Shown piece by piece: positions 1 to 4,795 of a stretch of DNA of 9,092 nt (its first letter is position 1; each line of letters begins with the position of its first letter). Both the position numbers and the translations under genes were made by a program. The notes under the pieces are model-generated. The model had not been told where the DNA came from. It did not search any database and was given only the letters and a program-made list of their open reading frames with translations. This DNA is from an uncultured Eubacteriales bacterium (GTDB lineage: Bacteria; Bacillota; Clostridia; Oscillospirales; Acutalibacteraceae): NCBI GenBank assembly GCA_934561055.1, contig CAKTFN010000024.1, forward strand, positions 1 to 9,092, in the 5' to 3' direction.

Positions 1-516
1 CAGATATTCCTCGCTCGTCCACTTGCTGTGAAGGGGAAAGCCTGCGAGCTTCATGAAAAAGGCTTTGACCCTGCCGGAAAATGAGTTTCCTGCGTGGGTA
101 AAGGTCGGCGCAATCAACACACCATCGTCCTTCAGCACCCGGCGAATCTCGGCAAGGGCTTTCTCCGGCTGCGGCACAATGTGCAGGGCGTTTGACACGA
201 TCACCGCATCGAAGGATCCGTCCGCATAGGGCAGACAGAACATATCCTGCACCGAAAAGTGCAGCTTCGCAGAGCGGTTATCCCGTTTTGCCTCGGCGAT
301 CATCTCTGCGGAGGCATCCGTCGCCTCAATGTGTGCCGCCGCAATCACGATATTTTTTGCAATCATGCCGGTTCCGGCGGCAAGCTCAAGTACCGTCTTA
401 GCTTTCACGATCGGTCGGATCAGCTCATACATTTTTTCATATGCCGCCCGATCCTTTCGCATAAAGCGGTCATACCTACCGGCATTTCTGTCCCAGAAAT
501 TCTTGTGTTCTCGCAT
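1..516 (-). CDS. Class I SAM-dependent methyltransferase, 3' end cut off by the window
   Basis: The frame is open from the start to the window edge: 172 codons, no stop seen. I chose the ATG at 516 because AAAGGA ends nine bases before it; the in-frame ATG at 525 directly abuts that Shine-Dalgarno sequence. Residues 42-50 (VLELAAGTG) are motif I, the SAM-binding glycine loop. D67 in IEATDAS is at the usual position of the acidic residue contacting the SAM ribose. SFDAVIVSNALHIV followed by EIRRVLKDDGVLI matches the UbiE/COQ5-like (Methyltransf_11) pattern. The acceptor substrate cannot be read from the sequence. A TetR regulator lies 111 bp upstream on the same strand, with a weak terminator and an inverted repeat between them, so the two may be transcribed separately but co-regulated. 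The G+C content is higher than in genes to the right of the tRNA. Family assignment is firm; function is open. Confidence 0.85.
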   Translation of the reverse strand, partial: MREHKNFWDRNAGRYDRFMRKDRAAYEKMYELIRPIVKAKTVLELAAGTGMIAKNIVIAAAHIEATDASAEMIAEAKRDNRSAKLHFSVQDMFCLPYADGSFDAVIVSNALHIVPQPEKALAEIRRVLKDDGVLIAPTFTHAGNSFSGRVKAFFMKLAGFPLHSKWTSEEYL

Positions 517-544
517 CGCTGTCATTCCTTTTTCCGTCAGATTT

Positions 545-578
545 GTCTAACCGATACATACACATCATGAGGTTAGAC
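545..578. promoter_or_regulatory. Inverted repeat upstream of the methyltransferase, possible operator
   Basis: GTCTAACC (545-552) and GGTTAGAC (571-578) form a perfect 8-bp inverted repeat with an 18-bp spacer. A further CTAAC at 583-587 pairs with GTTAG at 572-576. The repeat sits just upstream of the methyltransferase Shine-Dalgarno sequence. I could not find a convincing -35/-10 pair around it. It could be a protein-binding site or a leader hairpin. It does not resemble the TGACCA-type repeat in front of the neighbouring tetR gene. Confidence 0.35.
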
Positions 579-600
579 GCAGCTAACTTGCGCATTTTTG

Positions 601-620
601 AAAAGCCGCATCTCTGCGGC
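601..620 (-). terminator. Possible weak intrinsic terminator after the TetR gene
   Basis: In the minus-strand RNA, GCCGCA-GAGA-TGCGGC forms a 6-bp GC-rich stem with a tetraloop, followed by only four T residues (604-601). It begins 8 bases after the tetR stop codon. The short T run makes partial read-through into the methyltransferase gene plausible. Confidence 0.5.
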
Positions 621-627
621 CTTCCGC

Positions 628-1206
628 TTATTCAAATAACTCCCTGCAAGCGCCATGCACCAGCGTTTCCAGCACCTGCGGGTACAGTTCTCCGATCTGC
701 TCCTTATGGGAGACGGTCAAAATCAGTCCCCGCACCGTTGCAGCAGCCAAAGACACACCACACTTGGGCATAAGGTCATGATTCTCCAAAAGTTGACGGA
801 TGTGCGTCTCGCCGTCGTGGTAATGCACATTTTTGACATCCTCCGGCAGTCTCTGCAAAAGCAGCTTCGCATCGTTTTCAATGAAAACCATGTCGCCGGT
901 ATCGGACAACCGTTTGCAGACGGCAAGAACCGCCTTTGCCGCACGTTCTGCGGCCGGCAAGCCGGCATTTTCGCTCAGTGCCCGATCGGCAACTCCGTAA
1001 AGCTCGGAGTGAATGCCCTCCAGAACCGTGAAAAACAGCATTTCCTTGGATTCATAGAATTTATAGAACGAGCCTTTCGCAATGCCGACAGCTCTTGTCA
1101 GCTGATCCACGGAGGTTTTCTTCATCCCCAGCGTGACCGCACAGCGCCGCGTTTCCTTTAGCAGCGCCTTGCGAAGCTGTTCTGTTTCGTATTCGGTAAA
1201 AGCCAA
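628..1206 (-). CDS. TetR/AcrR-family transcriptional regulator
   Basis: The product is 192 residues, typical for TetR repressors. The N-terminal DNA-binding domain has its helix-turn-helix at about residues 32-51 (SVDQLTRAVGIAKGSFYKFY). The rest is a helical ligand-binding and dimerisation domain whose sequence does not reveal the ligand. I chose the TTG at 1206 because AAGGAGG lies seven bases upstream. A longer frame starting with ATG at 1251 is unlikely, since it would begin inside the promoter, at about the -10 box and upstream of the expected transcription start. That promoter overlaps a perfect 10-bp inverted repeat, so autorepression is likely. The neighbour downstream is a methyltransferase that it may also control. 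As in other TetR/enzyme pairs, it may sense a small toxic or signalling compound, but this is an inference. Confidence 0.88.
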   Translation of the reverse strand: MAFTEYETEQLRKALLKETRRCAVTLGMKKTSVDQLTRAVGIAKGSFYKFYESKEMLFFTVLEGIHSELYGVADRALSENAGLPAAERAAKAVLAVCKRLSDTGDMVFIENDAKLLLQRLPEDVKNVHYHDGETHIRQLLENHDLMPKCGVSLAAATVRGLILTVSHKEQIGELYPQVLETLVHGACRELFE

Positions 1207-1222
1207 GATTGAACCTCCTTGA

Positions 1223-1280
1223 AATATGACCATTTCGGTTCTTTTGGTCATATTATATCATACTTCTTTCCGTTTTGCAA
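1223..1280 (-). promoter_or_regulatory. tetR promoter with overlapping palindromic operator
   Basis: On the minus strand the -35 box is TTGCAA (1280-1275) and the -10 box TATAAT (1257-1252), with a 17-bp spacer. The inverted repeat AATATGACCA (1223-1232) / TGGTCATATT (1245-1254) is perfect over 10 bp with a 12-bp spacer. It covers the downstream half of the -10 box and the predicted transcription start. Repressor binding here would block RNA polymerase. The leader to the TTG start would be about 40 nt. Confidence 0.8.
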
Positions 1281-1356
1281 GAGGTAAGTGAAAAAAATTC
1301 GTTTTTTTGCTGTCGAAAAGACAAAGTGCCGATGAATAGTACAAGCAGGCGATGAA

Positions 1357-1617
1357 ATGAAAAACATTATCGAAGAACTACGGAACGGCGAAAGGGGCCC
1401 GCAGGACACACCGGTCGACAACAATCCGCACTACAAAGAACTTCAACACCTGCAATCCCGCAACAAGGCGGAACTGATTGAATGTCTATCGGAGAAACAG
1501 AAAGCAAAGCTCGAAAAATACTGCGACACCACGCTTGAAATGAGCCCGTATCCGAACGCGAAGCCTTTGCCTCGGGACTTACTATGTACCGAAATAGTCG
1601 AAAGTTCTTATTATTGA
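1357..1617 (+). pseudogene. Small DUF6809-like protein, probably frameshifted
   Basis: This is the only supported plus-strand gene. It encodes 86 residues as read. The opening MKNIIEELRNGERGPQ and the following charged helical region (about residues 25-55) resemble DUF6809, a family of about 90-120 residue Firmicutes proteins of unknown function. These usually end with a conserved EAF-x2-GF-x-LG-like helix. In the open frame the C-terminus after TTLEMS is unlike this. Another frame, from about 1537, reads EREAFASGLTMYRN, which resembles the missing segment, so a one-base indel near 1535-1545 probably broke the gene. The stop at 1617 lies just before the tRNA terminator hairpin. I see no good promoter and only a weak ribosome binding site. 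The family call rests on recollection of the N-terminal pattern and is moderate. Confidence 0.5.
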
Positions 1618-1630
1618 GCATTTTGTGGCA

Positions 1631-1667
1631 TAAAAAAAGTCCACCGTAATAAATCACAGTGGACTTA
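1631..1667 (-). terminator. Intrinsic terminator of tRNA-Ser
   Basis: The arms GTCCAC (1639-1644) and GTGGAC (1659-1664), extended by two A-T pairs, form a stem. In the minus-strand RNA it is followed by seven T residues (1638-1632). It starts directly after the tRNA CCA end and ends transcription of the tRNA unit. In the plus direction no T run follows, so it is not obviously bidirectional. Confidence 0.85.
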
Positions 1668-1668
1668 G

Positions 1669-1757
1669 TGGCGGAGAGTTAGGGATTCGAACCCTAGGTT
1701 CCTTTTGGGAACACAGCATTTCGAGTGCTGCACCTTCGACCACTCGGACAACTCTCC
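1669..1757 (-). tRNA. tRNA-Ser (anticodon CGA)
   Basis: The 89-nt gene has every tRNA element. The acceptor stem GGAGAGT (from 1757) pairs with ACTCTCC, followed by discriminator G and an encoded CCA (1671-1669). The anticodon stem is CAGCA/TGCTG with loop CTCGAAA, giving anticodon CGA at 1723-1721, which reads UCG. The long variable arm, GTTCC-CAAAA-GGAAC, is diagnostic of class II tRNAs such as serine. The T arm contains GGTTCGAATCC. No consensus promoter lies immediately upstream. The nearest strong one is about 220 bp away, beyond a duplicated 5' half of this same gene. Confidence 0.97.
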
Positions 1758-1775
1758 GTGTATGTGATTCCGCAT

Positions 1776-1800
1776 TTCTTCCAAAAACTTTTGGAAAGAA
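1776..1800. repeat. Short palindrome between the tRNA and its half copy
   Basis: TTCCAAAA (1779-1786) and TTTTGGAA (1789-1796) form a perfect 8-bp inverted repeat with a 2-bp centre, extended by TTC/GAA with one bulge. It lies in the 140-bp segment separating the intact tRNA from the 5' half copy. The tiny loop suggests a DNA palindrome, possibly a protein-binding site, rather than an RNA hairpin. No function is assigned. Confidence 0.4.
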
Positions 1801-1897
1801 CTGACGGAAAGAACAACAAAATATTCAATTTTCGAACCGAAGAAAAGCCTGAAATTATGGGATTTTTAAGCGGAGCAAACAGCCAACTCTACAAAAA

Positions 1898-1937
1898 ATT
1901 TCGAGTGCTGCACCTTCGACCACTCGGACAACTCTCC
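1898..1937 (-). repeat. Exact duplicate of the 5' half of tRNA-Ser
   Basis: These 40 bases are identical to 1718-1757. The identity begins exactly at the mature tRNA 5' end and stops one base past the anticodon loop. The sequence then diverges into a run of T (minus strand). There is no 3' half, variable arm or T arm, so it cannot be a functional tRNA. A consensus promoter lies about 43 bp upstream. The copy is most simply a displaced original 5' half, left after an insertion at the anticodon loop that supplied a new 5' half to the gene at 1669-1757. Confidence 0.9.
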
Positions 1938-1979
1938 ATTATCTTTTGGCAAATCATTCTGCCGTTTTGTTACCGATAA

Positions 1980-2008
1980 ATTTTATCAAAAACAGCTTCT
2001 CTTGTCAA
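1980..2008 (-). promoter_or_regulatory. Strong sigma-A promoter of the tRNA-Ser locus
   Basis: On the minus strand TTGACA (2008-2003) and TAAAAT (1985-1980) are separated by 17 bp. The predicted start is near 1973, about 36 nt before the half tRNA copy. This is probably the original tRNA promoter, now separated from the intact gene by the half copy and a 140-bp spacer. Confidence 0.8.
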
Positions 2009-2066
2009 GTGATTTTACTAACTTTATAAAAATATCTTTATTTTTTTGTCCGCATCTTCAAGTTGG

Positions 2067-2747
2067 TTAACTTTTGTTCTGCTCTTTAACGCTTTCTTTG
2101 AAGCTTTCAATCGCACTTTTCAAAATTAAGCATTCGGTTTCGTCGGAAAAAAAGCTCATGTTCTCCCCTGTTTTAGGATGAGTGAAACCGATTTTACAGG
2201 AAAAAAGAGCAATTTCCCTTTCGTCGTCCCTCGCCCCGTATCGTCTGTCCCCGAAAAGCGGACAGCCTCTCGATGAAAACTGAACGCGAATTTGATGTGT
2301 TCGTCCGGTTTGAAGCTTAACTTTTACGAGTGAAAACGGCTCGCCGTTTTCGGTTTTCTTCAAAAGCGTTTCATAATCGCAAACAGCCTTTTTAACACCC
2401 TTACGCTCACGCTTGACAACGAAAACCTTGTTCTTTTTTGAATCTTTAAAAAGAAAATCCTCAAGCCGTCCGCTCTCCCCTTCCGTCGTTCCGTGAACAA
2501 GAGCAAAATATTCTTTTAAAAGTTCCCGTTCCGCCGCCTGACGCGAAAGCGAAGCCGCCGCCGCTTTTGTTTTTGCATAAATCATCACGCCGCCGACACC
2601 GCGGTCGAGGCGATGAATCGGAAAAATTTCTGTTCCCGTATGCTTTGAAAGGAGCGTAACAAGGCTGTCGTTCCCTTCTCCCTGCGAAAGGACACCGACG
2701 GGTTTTATACAGACAACTACGCTTTCGTCTTCAAAAAGAATTTTCAT
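2067..2747 (-). CDS. RluA-family RNA pseudouridine synthase
   Basis: The 226-residue protein is an RluA-type enzyme that isomerises uridine to pseudouridine in RNA. The hallmark HRLDRGVGGV contains the catalytic aspartate D48. The conserved C-terminal signature LQTGRTHQIRVQF and the following GCPLFGDRRYG are both present. No N-terminal S4 domain is seen, so this is the short form. The rRNA or tRNA target cannot be told from sequence. I chose the ATG at 2747 because AAGGAGAG precedes it by 8 bases. Extension to 2786 would start at the edge of the upstream terminator hairpin. It lies downstream of rny on the same strand, separated by a strong terminator, and I see no clear promoter of its own between 2747 and 2786. 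It may depend on read-through. Confidence 0.9.
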   Translation of the reverse strand: MKILFEDESVVVCIKPVGVLSQGEGNDSLVTLLSKHTGTEIFPIHRLDRGVGGVMIYAKTKAAAASLSRQAAERELLKEYFALVHGTTEGESGRLEDFLFKDSKKNKVFVVKRERKGVKKAVCDYETLLKKTENGEPFSLVKVKLQTGRTHQIRVQFSSRGCPLFGDRRYGARDDEREIALFSCKIGFTHPKTGENMSFFSDETECLILKSAIESFKESVKEQNKS

Positions 2748-2786
2748 TTCGTTCACTCTCCTTTTCGTTTTCGCCTCAATATTCAA

Positions 2787-2815
2787 AAACGGGAAGGAGC
2801 TTTTCCTTCCCGTTT
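2787..2815 (-). terminator. Intrinsic terminator of rny
   Basis: A perfect 12-bp stem (AAACGGGAAGGA at 2787-2798 against its complement at 2804-2815) with a 5-base loop is followed in the minus-strand RNA by a T-rich end. It starts about 10 bases after the rny stop codon and lies 39 bases before the rluA-type start. Confidence 0.85.
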
Positions 2816-2825
2816 AATTGCAAAC

Positions 2826-4382
2826 TTATTTTGCGTAATCAACGGCTCTCGTTTCACGGATCATGTTGATCTTAATCTGACCCGGATATTCAAGCTCGTC
2901 TTCAATCTTCTTGACAATTTCATGGGCAACAAGTGCCATCTGATCGTCACTGATTTTTTCAGGCTTAACAATAATTCTGACTTCGCGTCCGGCCTGAATT
3001 GCAAACGCTTTTTCAACACCCTTGAAGGATTCCGAAATTGCCTCAAGCTGTTCAAGACGCTTGATATAGTTTTGAAGGTTTTCTCTTCTTGCTCCGGGAC
3101 GTGCGGCCGAAATTGCGTCCGCCGCCTGAACAAGACAGGCAATAATGCTCTTCGGTTCAACGTCACCGTGGTGAGCCTGAATTGCGTTGACAACAATGTC
3201 GTTTTCTTTATACTTCTTTGCGTACTCAACACCGAGTTCAATATGAGAACCGTCCTGTTCGTGGTCAACCGCTTTACCGATATCGTGCAAAAGTCCGGCA
3301 CGCTTTGCAAGCTTGATGTCTGCACCGAGTTCGGCAGCCATAAGACCGGCGATATAAGAAACCTCAAGCGAATGGTTGAGAACGTTCTGGCCGTAACTTG
3401 TGCGATATTTGAGGCGGCCGAGAAGTTTTACAAGTTCGTTGTGGACTCCGTTGACTCCGGCGTCAACAACGGCTCTTTCACCTGCCTGGCGGATTGTCAT
3501 TTCAACCTCACGCTTTGATTTTTCATAAATCTTTTCAATAAGCGCCGGATGGATTCGTCCGTCTGCAATGAGCTTTTCGAGGGTAATTCTTGCAATCTCT
3601 CTTCTCACGGGGTCGAACGACGAAAGAGTGATTGCTTCCGGTGTGTCGTCAATGATGAGGTCAACGCCGGTGATTGTTTCAAGCGTTCTGATGTTGCGGC
3701 CTTCACGTCCGATGATTCTTCCCTTCATCTCATCGTTGGGAAGAGCAACAACGGAAACCGTTGTCTCGGAAACGTGGTCAGCGGCGCAACGCTGAATCGC
3801 CGTTGTGATGATTTCTCTTGCAAGAGCGTCGGACTCGTCACGAACCTTTTGTTCGTATTCCATGATTTTGACCGCTTTTTCTCTTGTGAGAGTTTCTTCC
3901 AATGTCTGAAGTAAATATACCTTGGCTTGTTCTTTTGTATAGCCCGATATTTTTTCAAGCATTTCTAACTGACTTCTTTTGATGCTTTCTGCTTCGGCAA
4001 GTTGGGATTCGGACTGCTTGATTTTTTTGTTCAGCAGCTCTTCTTTTTTCTCAATGGAGTCAACCTTTTTGTCAAGGCTTTCCTCTTTTTGAATGATTCT
4101 TCTTTCCTGACGTTGAATCTCGTTTCGTCTGTCGCGGAGTTCCCTTTCGGTTTCCGTTCTTGACTTGTGAATTTCATCTTTCGCTTCAAGAATCGCTTCT
4201 CTCTTTTTTGTTTCCGCCTCGTTCACAGCCTGATTGATAATGCGGGTTGCTTCTTCATTTGCGGAACCGAGAAGGCCTTCGGCGGTCTTTTTTCTGTGAA
4301 GTCCACCGAGAATAAATCCGATAATTCCAAACGCAACCGCACAGACAACTGCAACGATTACGGTAATCAACCAATTTTCCAA
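2826..4382 (-). CDS. rny: Ribonuclease Y, membrane-anchored endoribonuclease
   Basis: The 518-residue protein matches RNase Y throughout and is close to the usual length of about 520. Residues 5-28 form the N-terminal membrane anchor. About 45-190 is a long charged coiled coil rich in K, E, R and Q. Residues 221-230 (GRIIGREGRN) are the KH RNA-binding loop. The HD metal-dependent phosphohydrolase domain shows H337, H366-D367 in LLHDIGK, and HHGD at 404-407. RNase Y starts mRNA decay and maturation in Firmicutes at the inner face of the membrane. The start is TTG at 4382, with AAGGAGG about 9 bases upstream; this agrees with the short hydrophilic lead before the anchor. It has its own promoter, a leader of about 125 nt with a hairpin, and its own terminator, so it is mainly monocistronic. 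Confidence 0.97.
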   Translation of the reverse strand: MENWLITVIVAVVCAVAFGIIGFILGGLHRKKTAEGLLGSANEEATRIINQAVNEAETKKREAILEAKDEIHKSRTETERELRDRRNEIQRQERRIIQKEESLDKKVDSIEKKEELLNKKIKQSESQLAEAESIKRSQLEMLEKISGYTKEQAKVYLLQTLEETLTREKAVKIMEYEQKVRDESDALAREIITTAIQRCAADHVSETTVSVVALPNDEMKGRIIGREGRNIRTLETITGVDLIIDDTPEAITLSSFDPVRREIARITLEKLIADGRIHPALIEKIYEKSKREVEMTIRQAGERAVVDAGVNGVHNELVKLLGRLKYRTSYGQNVLNHSLEVSYIAGLMAAELGADIKLAKRAGLLHDIGKAVDHEQDGSHIELGVEYAKKYKENDIVVNAIQAHHGDVEPKSIIACLVQAADAISAARPGARRENLQNYIKRLEQLEAISESFKGVEKAFAIQAGREVRIIVKPEKISDDQMALVAHEIVKKIEDELEYPGQIKINMIRETRAVDYAK

Positions 4383-4474
4383 AGTAGCAGCACCTCCTTC
4401 TTTTCAAAATTTTCCACTAAAAATCACCAAAAGAATTACAGTAATGTTACTCGAAGACAGCGTTAATTCAAAAA

Positions 4475-4493
4475 GTAAAGCTGTTTGCTTTAC
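4475..4493 (-). promoter_or_regulatory. Hairpin with T run in the rny leader, possible attenuator
   Basis: In the minus-strand RNA, GTAAAGC-AAACA-GCTTTAC forms a perfect 7-bp stem, followed at once by TTTTTG. It lies about 90 nt before the rny start, within the leader. The shape is that of a weak intrinsic terminator, but the stem is AT-rich. It could allow attenuation or affect mRNA stability. No known riboswitch class was recognised. Confidence 0.4.
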
Positions 4494-4515
4494 AATGCAC
4501 ATCGCTATCTTTAAT

Positions 4516-4544
4516 ATTCTAAACCATTTGTTCAAAAATGTCAA
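4516..4544 (-). promoter_or_regulatory. Sigma-A promoter of rny
   Basis: On the minus strand TTGACA (4544-4539) and TAGAAT (4521-4516) are 17 bp apart. The predicted start is near 4509, giving a leader of about 127 nt. Confidence 0.8.
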
Positions 4545-4583
4545 GTATAACGGCGGAAACTTATGTTTGAAATATACAAAAAA

Positions 4584-4608
4584 TTGACACCTTGCGTGAA
4601 GGTGTCAA
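4584..4608 (-). terminator. Intrinsic terminator of the surface-protein gene
   Basis: TTGACACCTT (4584-4593) pairs perfectly with AAGGTGTCAA (4599-4608) around a 5-base loop. In the minus-strand RNA it is followed by six T. It lies about 190 bases after the stop codon of the 616-residue protein gene and about 40 bases upstream of the rny -35 box, insulating rny from upstream transcription. Confidence 0.85.
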
Positions 4609-4633
4609 AAAATCTCCGATATCTTTTTTGTCG

Positions 4634-4693
4634 TACTGCTTTCGGCGGTTCTTAAACCGCACAGATTTCTTTTAATTTTTCGCCCATCCGCTC
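4634..4693 (+). repeat. Dispersed intergenic repeat, diverged copy
   Basis: The segment GTACTGCTTTCGGCGGTTCT, then AAACCGCAC and ending CATCCGCTC, aligns with 8398-8460 and with the start of 8609-8654. It contains a perfect 6-bp hairpin GCGGTT-CTTA-AACCGC (4645-4660). It lies in the 3' untranslated region of the surface-protein gene. No reading frame is conserved, so it looks like a short palindromic intergenic repeat. Confidence 0.6.
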
Positions 4694-4698
4694 TCTTT

Positions 4699-4761
4699 TG
4701 AACAGCACCCCGTTGTCAGAAGACAATGTAATACAACGTCTGACAAACGGGGTACTATTCA
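4699..4761 (-). other. Long hairpin in the 3' untranslated region of the surface-protein gene
   Basis: Bases 4699-4720 pair with 4739-4761 with one bulged base (4745): 20 Watson-Crick pairs plus two other positions. Both exceptions (4703/4757 and 4706/4754) are C against A on the plus strand, but G against U in minus-strand RNA. The structure is therefore complete only in the RNA made from the surface-protein gene. No T run follows, so it is probably not a terminator. It could be an RNA-stabilising 3' structure or the inverted end of a small repeat element. Confidence 0.6.
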
Positions 4762-4795
4762 TATAGGCTTACGGTGCATATTTTCTCAATGATTT

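Noticed and set aside
655..1161. Plus-strand open frame of 168 codons
   Set aside because: It is antisense to the left tetR gene, whose helix-turn-helix and ribosome binding site are clear.
1758..1897. T-loop-like GGTTCGAA in the segment between the two tRNA halves (minus strand), as a remnant 3' half
   Set aside because: The flanking bases do not form a T stem, and no acceptor end or variable arm can be aligned. A chance match is more likely.
1725..1979. Plus-strand open frame of 84 codons with a repeated peptide LHLRPLGQLS
   Set aside because: It runs antisense through the intact tRNA and its half copy. The peptide repeat only reflects the 40-bp DNA duplication.
2922..3518. Plus-strand open frame of 198 codons
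   Set aside because: It is antisense to the conserved KH and HD coding part of rny, with no ribosome binding site or recognisable family. It is a shadow frame.
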